NCBI RefSeq assembly: GCF_024700075.1
Contig: NZ_JAJONE010000001.1
Location: forward strand, 4,239,001 to 4,303,000
DNA length: 64,000 nt
Reading direction: 5' to 3'
Origin: Hymenobacter sp. J193
GTDB taxonomy: Bacteria; Bacteroidota; Bacteroidia; Cytophagales; Hymenobacteraceae
The stretch's first letter is position 1. Every line of letters begins with the position of its first letter. Under the pieces are notes generated by a model that did not search any database, was not told the DNA's origin, and saw only the letters and a program-made list of their open reading frames with translations. The translations under genes and the position numbers were made by a program. Positions 7,909 to 17,401 of this stretch are shown here, one piece after another.

Positions 7909-9015
7909 CTACTGAGCTGCCTGGTACAAACTCTTCAGCAGGCTGCCCTGGGGCTTGTCGCCGGTCAGCTCCCAGAACATGATGCCGCCGAGCTGCTTTT
8001 CCCGCGCATACCGGGTTTTCAGCCGAAGGGACTGTGCATCGTCGAACGTGGCAAACTCCTGCCGTTGCGCACTGTAGGCGTACGGCGCCCGGGCTACCTC
8101 ATCCCAGTAGAAAGCGAAGCCCCGGGCAGCCGATAGACTGTCGGCAAAGTCCTTGTAGTTGACGGCCTGCTTGAATGTGCCTGCCTGCTGCAGGCCCTGT
8201 TGACGGTTGGGCACGCCGCCAAACACCCGTGCGTAAAAGGCCGCGCCAATGACGACCTTACCCGGCGCCACCCCCACCGAGTCCAGAAAACGCACCCCAT
8301 CGTCCACCGAAGGGACCTGCTGCGGGGTGGAATACAACGGTGTGTGGTGCCCTGTAGTGGTGCTGTAGCCGTTCACCAGGTCGTAGCTCATCAGGTGCAC
8401 GCGGTCGACCAGCGGCATTACAGCCGGCCACTCCACGGCGTGCTGCAGGTACTCGCGGAAGCCCCCGGCAGCAAAGCTAATTTCGTAGCGGTTGCCCAAC
8501 GTAGTGCGCAGCGCCTGCACCAGCAGCGTGAAATTGTGGCGGTCTTCGGGGGTGAAGCGGTGACCAGGAGGACCGGCAACGGCGGGGTATTCCCAGTCCA
8601 GGTCGATGCCGTCGGTGTGGGTGGCGGTCAGCACCTCCTTCACGGAGGCCGCAAAGGCACTGCGGCCCTGGTCGGTGGCAAATACCTCCGAGCAGGTTTC
8701 ACAGCCGCCCCACCCACCCAACGACAGCAGCACTTTCAGCTGCGGGTGCTGGCGCTTGAGGGCCACCAGCGCGGCCACTGTGGCTTGATCCTGCGGCTTG
8801 TCAAAGGCGAAGCTTGAGCCCTTCAGGTGCAGAAAGCTGTAGATAATGTGCGTAAGCTTTTCCGCCGGATAGGGCCGAAAAGCGGTTGCGTCGCCCGCAT
8901 AGTAGGCAATGATGGCAAAGCCTGGCTTCGGGGCCGTGCCTGCAGGGGGGGCGGACCGGCACCCAGCCACGAGCAGCACCACCAAGTACAGAATAGTTCG
9001 CATGAGCACGTTCAT
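7909..9015 (-). CDS. GH18 chitinase-like lipoprotein
   Basis: About 368 residues. The catalytic signature D-G-I-D-L-D-W-E-Y-P of family GH18 (DxxDxDxE, final Glu as acid/base) is intact, as is the preceding S-L-G-G-W strand. The C-terminal barrel strand G-I-M-F-W-E-L carries the usual Trp. The start at 9015 (or 9003) yields a signal peptide ending in L-V-A-G-C, a lipobox, so the enzyme is probably anchored in the outer membrane or periplasm. It should cleave beta-1,4-GlcNAc chains such as chitin. The upstream extension of the frame lacks a sensible signal and was left out. Confidence 0.9.
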   Translation of the reverse strand: MNVLMRTILYLVVLLVAGCRSAPPAGTAPKPGFAIIAYYAGDATAFRPYPAEKLTHIIYSFLHLKGSSFAFDKPQDQATVAALVALKRQHPQLKVLLSLGGWGGCETCSEVFATDQGRSAFAASVKEVLTATHTDGIDLDWEYPAVAGPPGHRFTPEDRHNFTLLVQALRTTLGNRYEISFAAGGFREYLQHAVEWPAVMPLVDRVHLMSYDLVNGYSTTTGHHTPLYSTPQQVPSVDDGVRFLDSVGVAPGKVVIGAAFYARVFGGVPNRQQGLQQAGTFKQAVNYKDFADSLSAARGFAFYWDEVARAPYAYSAQRQEFATFDDAQSLRLKTRYAREKQLGGIMFWELTGDKPQGSLLKSLYQAAQ

Positions 9016-9508
9016 CAACAAGTAGTTACAAGTGCCCCGAATGTAAGGGGCTGGCAGCAGGAACCAAATGCCCCTGCTGGCAGCATAAACCAAGCAGGCG
9101 CCTGATATACTTGGAGCACTTCAGCCAGAAGAGCCGCATTGATGCCTGCGGCCACCAACTGACCGGTCAGATCAACGTGGTTTTGGCCCCGGGTCCACCC
9201 TAAACATCCTCCGTACGCAGTGGCCCATTGGGGATTTGCGAGCAGGCGAACTAGATCAGCGCTATACCTGAATCAGTGGCTTTTTGATAAAAACACGGAG
9301 CGGAAAATACCGTTTTCCACGACCGAAACTCCGGATTAACCGGATATCAGCTGCGCGAAAGCGGGCCGTATAACCCATCAGCGGAGGAAGCTTTTCGCAG
9401 CCAGCAACAGGGCCAGCAATACATTTTTTAATCCAATGCCCGGCTGGTGCAGGCGTACCCTTGCGCACTTCTCCCGCCTGGGTAGTGGCAGTTCTTTCAA
9501 CGGGAAGC
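9016..9508. other. Intergenic region, nothing recognised
   Basis: Divergent promoter region between the chitinase and glycosyltransferase genes. An antisense frame (9262-9669) is open but low-complexity and overlaps the glycosyltransferase, so it was not called. Confidence 0.5.
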
Positions 9509-10614
9509 ATGAGTTCCATGGCGTTTTCGCTTGTATTCTTCAGCTTGTTTTTCGGGCTTTGCGCCCTGGTGCTGGTATTGGTGCTACTGCCCCGGCCGGC
9601 GCTGCCCCGGCTCACGCACCTGCCGCGCGTGAGCATTTTGGTGGCGGCCCGCAACGAGGCATCTACCATTGAGCGTTGCCTCCGTAGCCTCGCCGCAATG
9701 AATTATCCGGTAGAACTGCTCGAAATTCTTATCGGCGACGATGCCTCGACCGACGACACAATGGCGGTGGTGCAGCGCTTTATTGCTGATAAGCCCCAGT
9801 TCCGGCTCTTGCCCATCCGGCACCGGCTGGGCACGGCCCAGGGCAAAAGCAACGTGCTGGCTCAGCTCTGCCGGGCTGCCACCACCGACTTTTTCTCATT
9901 ACCGACGCCGACATGGCCCTCGACCCCGGCTGGGTGCGGACCATGCTGGCGGCCGCTACCCCGGAAGTGGGGGTTGTAACCGGCATCACCACGGCCGATG
10001 GCTCGCTGTTTGGCCGCTTGCAGGGGCTCGATTGGCTGTTCGGGCTCAACCTGATTCGCCTGCTCACTGACCGGGGCGTGCCCGTAACGGCAGTGGGCAA
10101 CAACATGCTGGTGCGTCGGGCTGCCTACGAGGCCATTGGCGGCTACGAAACCTTGGTCTTCAGCATCAGCGAAGACTTACAGTTATTTCAGCTGGTGGTA
10201 AGCCAGGGCTGGCAGTTTCGCAACCTGGTTGCGCCGCAGGTGCTGGGCATTTCGGCCCCGCAGCCCACGGTGCGGCATCTGCTGCGCCAACGCAAGCGCT
10301 GGATGAAAGGCGCCGCACGCCTGCCCTGGCAGCTGAGTGTGCTGTTCGGGGCCTACGCCTTGTTCTACACGGTGCTCGGCTGGCCCGGACTTTTACCGCT
10401 AGGTGCCATTGGGGCCCTGTATACCGGCAAAGTGCTGTGTCAAACCCTGTTTCTGGTTGTTACGCTGCGGCAGGCCGGCCGGCGCGAAACACTGGGCGTT
10501 TTGCTGCTGTACGAATTCTACCTGGTAGCCATGTCGCTGGCCGTGCTGGCTTACACGGCGTGGCCGCGTCCCATTGAGTGGAAGGCGCGCCGCTACGACT
10601 GGGCCAGGGCCTGA
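9509..10614 (+). pseudogene. Membrane-bound family 2 glycosyltransferase, frameshifted
   Basis: A processive-type GT2 enzyme of about 368 residues split by a frameshift. The first half has an N-terminal membrane helix and the GT-A start (V-S-I-L-V-A-A-R-N-E-A, then G-D-D-A-S-T-D-D-T). The second half has the DxD-region (restored as T-D-A-D-M), E-D-L-Q-L and the Q-R-K-R-W acceptor motif, then C-terminal membrane helices. One T is missing from the run of T at 9890-9894; adding it restores one continuous protein. ATG 9509 is preceded by a GGGAAG ribosome-binding site. The product would use a nucleotide-sugar to extend a glycan at the inner membrane. Sequencing error is as likely as true decay. 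Confidence 0.82.
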
Positions 10615-10788
10615 TGTAGAAAGGCCCGATGGAGAGTCCAGCACTCCGGTACCAAGAGTGGTTCTCAAGAGCTCTGACCAGGTGCCTGAGGTGCTGGACT
10701 TCGCTGGCTGCGCTTCTGCCTCCTGGTAGAGGAAAGCGGCTTTAGGCTACCCTACGGCCCCGAACATGCGCCCCCCGGGCCGGGTAGG

Positions 10789-11105
10789 TTAAGACGTGCT
10801 CAGCTCGTCCAGGGCAACTTTCAGGCTGGTTCGCAGAAATGACCAAGTGACCAGCTCTTGCCCTGCAGTCAGCTGTTGCCGAATATTCTTCTCCTGTTGC
10901 TGCAGCATGCTTACCTGCTGCAATACCCGCATCCGTTGCTGATCAGATGGGTGTCGCTGGGCAAGCTGTTCCGCGTGCCGGATGTAGTGGCCACGAGCGC
11001 CAGCAGTTCCTGCTCATCGGCCTGGGAGAGCAAATCCATGGGTAGCCCCTGCAAACGCCTTAGAGCCTGTTGGGCGTACGAAGTAATGTGAAGCGGAACG
11101 GACAT
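10789..11105 (-). pseudogene. Small hypothetical helical protein, frameshifted
   Basis: From ATG 11105 the frame reads M-S-V-P-L-H-I-T-S-Y-A-Q-Q-A-L and then, near 10978-10981, must shift by one base to continue as H-A-E-Q-L-A-Q-R-H-P and on to a TAA at 10789. The joined product is about 105 residues, helical and Gln-rich, with no recognised domain. Both halves have the composition of a real protein and fit end to end, which supports a single gene with one base missing in the CC/GG run. Function unknown. Confidence 0.6.
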
Positions 11106-11331
11106 AGCAGGCGTTGGCCGTGAAAATGGACGAAAGGCAAACGCAATAGGTGGTTGGCAGCTTGGAGCACAACCGAAGCCATGCGGGGCAAAAATAACAA
11201 AAACTGGTATAGGATTTTCCCCATAGGTAAATGCGTTATTCCCGCGCGGCAATTTCCGTAGTTTTCTCCTTGTCGGGCAACTACCCAGCGGCGAATTTTG
11301 CTGGCTAGCCTCTCAATAAAGCCAGTTCGGT

Positions 11332-11532
11332 ATGACCTACCTACCCAAATATGGCCCGCAGGCGCAGACTCCGCAGCAGCGGGCCCGTATTCTGGTCCAG
11401 ATGAAGGCCGCCAACCCGGTTCTCTACAAAGACCTCCCGCCAGCATTGGAGCAGTTACATGCCCGCTACATAGCGGGCGAGCTGAGCTGGACCGACGTCT
11501 GCTACCTGCGTGAGCAAGAACAAGCCCGATAA
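11332..11532 (+). CDS. Small hypothetical protein, 66 aa
   Basis: Short soluble protein beginning M-T-Y-L-P-K-Y-G-P and ending in a charged helix. No domain is recognised. Codon use matches neighbouring genes, and the composition is that of a folded helical protein rather than a shadow frame. No strong ribosome-binding site is seen. Confidence 0.5.
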   Translation: MTYLPKYGPQAQTPQQRARILVQMKAANPVLYKDLPPALEQLHARYIAGELSWTDVCYLREQEQAR

Positions 11533-11713
11533 GGCGGCCGTCAATGGCCTCCGTATTTTTCCGGAGGGGCTGTGCGCTTTCCGTTATATTCCCTCAAAAA
11601 GCACGTATTTTAGCCCTTCAAGGCCCTTTTTCGTTCCCTGCGGAGCGGCACAGTTCGTTTAAGAAAGAAACCAGATCGGCATCCGCCGGCTCACTTCTTT
11701 TCTCTGTTCTGTC

Positions 11714-11935
11714 ATGCAGCCTTCTCCCACCTCCGCTACTTCCCAGCCGACTGCTGCTGGTACCTTTCCCAGGGTTTCTGCCCTGAGCACCTATCCTTCG
11801 CCGGTGCTTAACACCCAGGAAGATGATCTGTTGCTACCCAGCGAACAGGATCAGGACTATCTTCCGCTTCTTTACACTCCACCAGTGCCCCAGCAGCCAC
11901 TTCAGGGGCTTAACTTCGGTCGCCCACGCTGGTAG
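11714..11935 (+). CDS. Small hypothetical protein, 73 aa
   Basis: Pro/Ser/Thr-rich, probably disordered protein with an acidic patch (N-T-Q-E-D-D-L-L-L-P-S-E). Not recognised. An intrinsic terminator directly after the stop codon supports real transcription. Confidence 0.5.
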   Translation: MQPSPTSATSQPTAAGTFPRVSALSTYPSPVLNTQEDDLLLPSEQDQDYLPLLYTPPVPQQPLQGLNFGRPRW

Positions 11936-11957
11936 CCTACGCCGCCAGCGCACGGGA

Positions 11958-11987
11958 AGCCCCTTCGTAAATGAAGGGGCTTTTTTG
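11958..11987 (+). terminator. Intrinsic terminator
   Basis: Stem AGCCCCTTC/GAAGGGGCT followed by six T, 22 bp after the 73-aa gene. Confidence 0.88.
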
Positions 11988-12188
11988 TTTCGGCGACCTT
12001 GTTGCGAAGCCAGAATGCTAAGCCCGCCCTGGGTAGAGTCCGAGAGTCCGTTCACCCAGGTAGAGGCGCACCTGCATGGCAGTGCCGATGCCTTCTGCTT
12101 TGGCCGGCGCCTGAAGTCACAGCGCCTGGGGTGAAGTCAAATAAATGATATTCAGATATATGCAATCTGAATTGGGCGTTGCCGGTGC

Positions 12189-12237
12189 AAGGCAGAATGC
12201 TCTGTCAAGCGCAATGCTCAACAGAACATTCTGCCTT
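12189..12237. repeat. Inverted repeat, 17-bp arms
   Basis: Arms 12189-12205 and 12221-12237 (AAGGCAGAATGCTCTGT and its complement with one mismatch) around a 15-nt loop, just beyond the stop of the minus-strand hydrolase. There is no T tract, so it may be a terminator-like or protein-binding hairpin. Confidence 0.7.
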
Positions 12238-12248
12238 GTTGGGGCAAT

Positions 12249-13037
12249 TTACCGGGCAGCCGGATACCAGTTGCGCAGCCGCACGTCGATTTTCTTGTTG
12301 GCCGCATTCACCGTTTTCCTGAAGCTGTCCACGTCGCTCAGGCCGTTCTGGCCACGGTAATGGTAAGGATAAATGATGCCCGGCTTGAAAGCTAATACTC
12401 CCTGCGCGGCCTGCGCCACATCCATGGTATAGGGCAGGTTCATGCACACAAACGCCACGTCAATGTTTTTCAGGGCACGCATTTCGGCAATGTCTTCGGT
12501 GTCGCCGGACAAATACACATTTTTACCGCCAAGGCTCAGCACGTAGCCGTTGCCCCGGCCCTTGGGGTGCATTGCGTCAGCCGCTTCGGGCAGGTTGTAC
12601 ATGGGAATGGCCGAGATACTCAGGCCCAGCGTATCGAGCCGCTGGCCGTTGGCCAGAACGCGTACCTGCGCTTTGTACTCCGCCGGCAGCTGCGCGGCTA
12701 CCGCCTGGGGCACTACCATCAGGGTCTTGCCCGTGGAGAGGCCCGCCAGCGTTTTAGGGTCCAGGTGGTCACCGTGGATGTCGGTAATGAGGATAACATC
12801 GGGCGCGGCCAGCCCGGCATAGGCCTCCGCTCCACCGTAGGGGTCTACGTAAATGCTCTTACCATTCCACATGAAAACTACGCTGCCGTGCGTGATAGGC
12901 TGCACCGTGAGCGGTCCTTTTTTAGTGGTAATCTGGTCGGCCGCTACGCGCGGCGTGGCAGCGGCGGCGGTGGTTTGGGCCTGCGCCTGAACCGCAAAAG
13001 CAGCCAGCGCGGCCGTGAGCATAAGGGGAAATTTCAT
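12249..13037 (-). CDS. Exported metallo-beta-lactamase-fold hydrolase
   Basis: 262 residues from ATG 13037, starting with a clear signal peptide (M-K-F-P-L-M-L-T-A-A-L to A-Q-A-Q). The body matches the YtkL/UlaG-like branch of the metallo-beta-lactamase fold: H-G-S-V-V-F, Y-V-D-P-Y, the metal motif T-D-I-H-G-D-H-L-D, a later S-G-D-T-E-D, and Y-P-Y-H-Y. It is probably a periplasmic metal-dependent hydrolase; the substrate is unknown. Upstream in-frame codons encode no sensible protein. Confidence 0.85.
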   Translation of the reverse strand: MKFPLMLTAALAAFAVQAQAQTTAAAATPRVAADQITTKKGPLTVQPITHGSVVFMWNGKSIYVDPYGGAEAYAGLAAPDVILITDIHGDHLDPKTLAGLSTGKTLMVVPQAVAAQLPAEYKAQVRVLANGQRLDTLGLSISAIPMYNLPEAADAMHPKGRGNGYVLSLGGKNVYLSGDTEDIAEMRALKNIDVAFVCMNLPYTMDVAQAAQGVLAFKPGIIYPYHYRGQNGLSDVDSFRKTVNAANKKIDVRLRNWYPAAR

Positions 13038-13332
13038 CGGTTTTGGCAAAGAAGATAAATGTGAAGGTCTGGGTTTGCAAGGAGCATGACACCGAAGGGA
13101 GTAGCCCACGAAGACCGTGACCATAACCTTGCCGCCCACCACAAGTTTAAACCGGCAGAAAGCCATGATAGCTGCCTGTGTGGCCGGTCCCGCTCGCCCG
13201 GTGAAACAGCCGGCTCATCCCCCGGATAATTACTTGCTTCTCACAGTCGGGACCATGTAACCCGGCTGCTGAGGCTGCCGGTCCCTGCGTGGCCGCGTCG
13301 AAGAAGGCCAGCTACCCGCTGATGCTCATACA

Positions 13333-13368
13333 CAATAAGGCCCCAGCTTACCAGCCGAGGCCTTATTT
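13333..13368 (-). terminator. Putative terminator of the YwqK-like gene
   Basis: Stem AATAAGGCC/GGCCTTATT about 40 bp after the stop at 13406, with short T runs on both sides. Confidence 0.55.
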
Positions 13369-13405
13369 CGTTTTGGTTTGTCAGACTCCCATTTTCCTGG
13401 AGAGG

Positions 13406-14845
13406 CTACTTTCGTTTCACGGGGGCCCTGGGTTTGGCGGCGGGGGTGCTGCCTTCGGGCACTACCTGGCCGTTGCGGTAGGTTTTCTTCTCCTGAATGG
13501 TTTTGCCGTCGGCGGCGAAATACGTCCAGGTGCCGGTTTCACGGTCGTTGCGGAAAGTGCCGGCAACTTCGGGAGTTCCATCTTCGCGCAGCTGGCGGTA
13601 GGCCCCGGTGCGCAAGCCTTTTACATAGGTGGTTTCGGCTTTCAGCTTGCCCGAGGGGTAGTACTCGGGGCTCAGGCCGGTGACTTTGCCGTTCTCGAAT
13701 AGCTTTTTGCGCTGGACCGTGCCGGACGGAAAATAAGTGAGTTGCTCACCGGCGAGGCGCCCGTTGAGGTAGGTTTCCTGCAGCTGCACTTGTTTGGTGT
13801 CAGGAAAATATGTGCGCCAGAGGCCGTTTGGCTGGCCGTTTTTGTAGAGCTGCTCGGCCTGTACGGCGCCGGCGGGCGTGTAGATGGTTATTTTTCGGTC
13901 GCGGGCCTGGTTGCTGTATTCAGTTTTGCGCTCCAGCTTCCCGGTTTCATAAAAATCCTCCTGCGTACCCTGCAGCACGCCTTGGCGGTACTGCTGGGTG
14001 CTTTTGATGCCGCCGCTTTCGTAGTAGGTTTTCACCGGGCCGTCGAGGTTGCTGGTGCCGCCCACCAGCTTTTTGGCCTGAGCGGTGAGGTCGTCACCCA
14101 ACGGATTCTTGATGGCCCGGCCCACGAGCGTGGCCGGCGCGTAGTTGCCTTCGGTGCGCAGCTTGCCCGAGCGGTAGTAGCTGCGGTAGGTGCCGTGGCC
14201 GGTACGGTCGGCGGCCACATCAGTTTCTAGCTGGCCGTTGTTGTAGTAGGTTTTGTAGGGGCCGGCCAGCAGGCCTTTGTTCAGGGTAGCCTCACTTTGC
14301 AGCTGTCCGTTTTCGTAGTAGGTCTTCATTGGGCCGTTGGCCTGCCCGTTCTGGTAGGTTATTTCTGCCTTGATCTTGCCCGAAGCGTACAGCTCGCGCA
14401 CGGCCCCGGCCGGTTGCCCGTTGGTGAGGGTGGTTTCCAGCTTCACTTCGCCGTTGGGGTGATAGTAGCGCAGCGTACCGGTGGGCTGGTCGTTGTCGTA
14501 ACTGCCTTCCTGAGCGGGTTTGCCGTTGGCGTAGTACGTTTTGAACGCGCCCTGCCGTACGCCCTGGCGGTAGGTTACCTCCAGCCGCCGGCCGCCATCA
14601 GGGTGAAACTCCACGTAGGCCGAGTCGCGCTTGCCGGCCGCGTAGCGCGTCTGGGCTTCCAGCTTGCCGGAGCGGTAAAACCGCTTGTACGGGCCTTCCA
14701 TCACCGTGTCGCGCCCTACCAGCGCCGAGTAGATTTCGCGCTTGCGGGTGCTGGTAGAGTCGAAATACGAGGTAAGACGGCGTAGCTGCTGGGCCTGGGC
14801 AAGGGTGGCCGAGAGCAGGAGCAACAAGACAAAAAGATGCTTCAT
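13406..14845 (-). CDS. Exported YwqK/MORN-like repeat protein
   Basis: 479 residues from ATG 14845 with a signal peptide (M-K-H-L-F-V-L to A-Q-A-Q). Almost the whole protein is built from about 16 repeats of roughly 23-25 residues with the pattern Y-x-x-G-(K/Q)-(L/V)-x-x-E-x-x-Y-x-x-G-x-x-x-G, the YwqK-type toxin-antitoxin repeat related to MORN motifs. Such repeats form an elongated beta sheet. The family name comes from a Bacillus antitoxin, but exported Bacteroidota members have no known role and no toxin gene is adjacent. A basic, Pro-rich tail ends the protein. Confidence 0.85.
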   Translation of the reverse strand: MKHLFVLLLLLSATLAQAQQLRRLTSYFDSTSTRKREIYSALVGRDTVMEGPYKRFYRSGKLEAQTRYAAGKRDSAYVEFHPDGGRRLEVTYRQGVRQGAFKTYYANGKPAQEGSYDNDQPTGTLRYYHPNGEVKLETTLTNGQPAGAVRELYASGKIKAEITYQNGQANGPMKTYYENGQLQSEATLNKGLLAGPYKTYYNNGQLETDVAADRTGHGTYRSYYRSGKLRTEGNYAPATLVGRAIKNPLGDDLTAQAKKLVGGTSNLDGPVKTYYESGGIKSTQQYRQGVLQGTQEDFYETGKLERKTEYSNQARDRKITIYTPAGAVQAEQLYKNGQPNGLWRTYFPDTKQVQLQETYLNGRLAGEQLTYFPSGTVQRKKLFENGKVTGLSPEYYPSGKLKAETTYVKGLRTGAYRQLREDGTPEVAGTFRNDRETGTWTYFAADGKTIQEKKTYRNGQVVPEGSTPAAKPRAPVKRK

Positions 14846-14956
14846 AGCGGGAAGAACGCAAGAAAGTAGAAAGTATTTCGGGCCGAAACTCAATACAAGG
14901 GCGGCCTCAGGAAATTTCGGGCTCAAGTCAGTAAGAAGCCCGAAACCTACGGGCAC

Positions 14957-14990
14957 GCAAAAGCCCTGCCGCAACGTGCGGCAGGGCTTC
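14957..14990 (-). terminator. Terminator downstream of the thiolase
   Basis: Perfect stem AAGCCCTGCCGCA/TGCGGCAGGGCTT with T residues on the minus strand. It lies beyond the repeat pair that follows the thiolase gene. Confidence 0.75.
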
Positions 14991-14994
14991 AACA

Positions 14995-15125
14995 AAGCGA
15001 ATCGTCCGCAAAATCTGCGGAATCCGAAAAAAACCGCGCGAAACGCAGTTCAGCGAAGCTAATTCGTGGTCGAACCGTCCACAAAATCCGTGGAATCCGA
15101 AAAATCCGCGCGAATCCGTGGTTCT
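14995..15125. repeat. Two diverged copies of an ATCCG-rich intergenic repeat
   Basis: Two units of about 65 bp (about 14995-15060 and 15062-15125) share the core CGTCC(G/A)CAAAATC(T/C)G(C/T)GGAATCCGAAAAA followed by CCGCGCGAA. Each core contains a short inverted repeat (TCCRCAAAATCYGYGGA). The style resembles the ATCCGTG/ATCCGCG repeats scattered in Bacteroidota genomes. Confidence 0.7.
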
Positions 15126-15129
15126 GTCG

Positions 15130-16311
15130 TTAGAGCTTCTCTACTACAATGCTGCTGGCTCCGCCGCCGCCGTTGCAGATACCCGTCACGCCGATTTTGC
15201 CGCCTTCGTTGCGCAGCACGTTCACCAGCGTCGTCACAATGCGGGCGCCGGAAGCACCCAGCGGGTGGCCCAGGCTCACGGCCCCGCCGTACACGTTCAC
15301 CTTGGTGCCTTCCAGGTTCAGGAGCTTGTTGTTGGCCAAAGAAACCACTGAGAAGGCCTCGTTGATTTCGTAGAAATCCACTTCTGAAGCTTCTACGCCG
15401 GCATTTTTCAGGGCCTTCGGAATGGCCAGCGAAGGCGTGGTCGTAAACCACTCCGGTGCCTGTTCGGCATCGGCGAAGCCCCGGATCAGGGCCAGCGGCT
15501 GCACGCCCAGCTCCTCGGCCTTCTCGCGGCTCATCAGCAGCACGGCGGCAGCGCCGTCGTTGAGGGTAGAGGCGTTGGCCGCAGTTACGGTGCCTTCCTT
15601 GGTGAAAGCGGGCTTGAGGCCGGCAAACTTGGCGAAGTCCACCTTGGTATATTCCTCGTCGTCGCTGATGACGGTTTCCTTGCCGCGCACGGTGATGGTC
15701 ACGGGCACAATTTCATCCGCTTTCTTGCCCGCTTTGGCCGCCTCGGCGCTGCGCTCATAGCTCTGGCGGGCAAAGGCATCCTGCTCTTCGCGGCTGATGC
15801 CGTAGTGCGCGGCCGTAGCGTCGGCGGCGTTGCCCATAGCGTAGTCGTGGTACGGGTCCCAAAGGCCGTCCCGCACTAGGCCGTCAATCATCTGGCCGTG
15901 GCCGTATTTGGCGCCAAAACGGGCTTTATCGAGGTAATAAGGCACGTTCGACATGCTTTCCATGCCGCCGGCCAGCACCACGTCGGCTTGGCCCAGCATG
16001 ATGGCCTGGGCGCCCATCATAATGGCCTTGGTGCCCGAGGCGCACACTTTGTTGACGGTGGTGCACTCCACGGTATCGGGCAGGCCGGCTTTCTTGGCCG
16101 CCTGGCGGGCCGGAGCCTGACCCAGGTTGGCCGAAATGACGTTGCCCATAATCACCTGCTGCACCTGCTGGCCATCGACGCCGGCTTTTTCCAGGGCACC
16201 TTTCAGCGCAACTGCGCCCAGCTCCGTAGCTGACAGCGACGCCAGGCTACCGCCGAACGAGCCGATGGGCGTGCGCACGGCCGCTACGATTACCACTTCT
16301 TTGATTTGCAT
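15130..16311 (-). CDS. Acetyl-CoA C-acetyltransferase (thiolase)
   Basis: 393 residues, the normal thiolase length. The nucleophile C90 lies in V-N-K-V-C-A-S-G-T-K; the catalytic His is in S-L-G-H-P-L-G-A-S-G and the second Cys in G-I-C-N-G-G-G-G-A. The M-E-S-M-S-N-V-P-Y motif and the overall pattern fit the degradative/biosynthetic acetoacetyl-CoA thiolases (AtoB/PhaA type). It converts two acetyl-CoA to acetoacetyl-CoA reversibly, or cleaves 3-ketoacyl-CoA. It appears to stand alone, with no adjacent beta-oxidation genes. Confidence 0.93.
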   Translation of the reverse strand: MQIKEVVIVAAVRTPIGSFGGSLASLSATELGAVALKGALEKAGVDGQQVQQVIMGNVISANLGQAPARQAAKKAGLPDTVECTTVNKVCASGTKAIMMGAQAIMLGQADVVLAGGMESMSNVPYYLDKARFGAKYGHGQMIDGLVRDGLWDPYHDYAMGNAADATAAHYGISREEQDAFARQSYERSAEAAKAGKKADEIVPVTITVRGKETVISDDEEYTKVDFAKFAGLKPAFTKEGTVTAANASTLNDGAAAVLLMSREKAEELGVQPLALIRGFADAEQAPEWFTTTPSLAIPKALKNAGVEASEVDFYEINEAFSVVSLANNKLLNLEGTKVNVYGGAVSLGHPLGASGARIVTTLVNVLRNEGGKIGVTGICNGGGGASSIVVEKL

Positions 16312-16433
16312 AAAACGATTGGGTGGGATGGGGAAAGAACAAAAAGCCCACGAGGCTTTCCGGGGTTAAAAGTACGCACCTGCGCCGTACCATCAACGCC
16401 GGTTTGCTTACAACCCATCCGCAGGCCAAATGA

Positions 16434-17401
16434 TTACCAGGCCGGTTTCGAGGAGGGAGCGGGCTTGGGACCCTGGCGGGGCAGCTGCTGAATATACTGC
16501 TGCTCCGAGGCCCGCAACGCATTCAGCAGCTGCTGAGCCTGAGCTGCTGTGAGCTGCATCTGCTGGAGACGGGCGCGCTGGGTTTGCAGCTGGGTGGCGT
16601 CGGCGGCCGCGTTTTCGGCCCCGGGCTGGCGGCTGGCGGCATTCGGGGCGCTGGTCGGCTGGTCGGCGGTAGGGTCGCCGAGGCCGCGTACGTTGCCCGG
16701 CTGCCGGCCCTGTGCCACCGGCTGCTCTGTACCCTGGCCGGGGTTGAAGTTATTTTGATTCGCGTTGCCTGCGCCGCCGGTTTGGTTGGGCGTGCTGCGG
16801 CCCTGGGCGTTGGGTTGGCTTTGGGGCGGTTGCCGGGCGTCGTTCCGCGCTGGGTTGTTTAGCTGCCCGCTCTGCTCGTCGCCGGCCTGGGGTTTGGGCT
16901 GCTGCTCGTCGGAGTTGCTGACCTGGTCGGGGGCGTTGGGCTGGCCGGGGGAGGCGTTTCGGGGTCGGGCCGGCGGGCCAGATAGCGCATTACGGCTTCG
17001 TAGTTGTAGCGGGCCGTGGCGTTACGGGGGTTGGTGAGCAGCGCCTGCCGTAGCAGACGGGCCGCCTGGGCGTAGTCGCCGCGCCGCGCCTGAAGCACCC
17101 CCAGCTGCTGCTGGGCCACGCTGCGCAGTGGGCCGCTACTGCTGTTGAGGAGGCGGCTGTAGTAGGCGCGGGCCAGCACGGGCTGATTGGCCTGCCAGGC
17201 GGCGTGGGCCAGGTTCAGCTCAAGCGCTTCATCGGGCCGACGAACAGCTGCCAGGGCGCGCTGGTAGTGCTGCACGGCGGCGGCGTAGCGGTGGGCGCGA
17301 TAGGCCCGGGTGCCCGCCTGCACCGCCTCATTGCGGACGCGGATGCCCGTGAGGCCGCCCCAGGTGGAAATCACCAATAATATGACGAGTACGCTTCTCA
17401 T
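16434..17401 (-). pseudogene. BatC/BatE-like TPR protein, frameshifted in its linker
   Basis: N-terminal membrane anchor, then three to four TPR-like helical repeats (about residues 25-140; G-T-R-A-Y-R-A-H-R-Y-A-A-A-V and similar), then a long Asn/Gln/Pro-rich linker and a C-terminal Q-rich helix ending K-P-A-W. The linker changes frame at the G run 16947-16951; one extra base there restores a single protein of about 322 residues. Its start overlaps the VWA gene by 4 bp. TPR proteins partner VWA proteins in Bat (aerotolerance) operons. The frameshift may be a homopolymer error. Confidence 0.8.

Larger units (their letters stand above)
11936..12248. other. Intergenic region with terminator and inverted repeat
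   Basis: Apart from the terminator at 11958-11987 and the inverted repeat at 12189-12237, nothing is recognised here. Confidence 0.5.

Noticed and set aside
9262..9669. 135-aa minus-strand frame upstream of the glycosyltransferase
   Set aside because: Overlaps the conserved GT2 N-terminus, has mixed low-complexity sequence and no recognised motif.
13406..14845. Toxin-antitoxin locus, from the YwqK antitoxin name
   Set aside because: The protein is exported and no toxin-like gene is adjacent; only the repeat architecture is shared.
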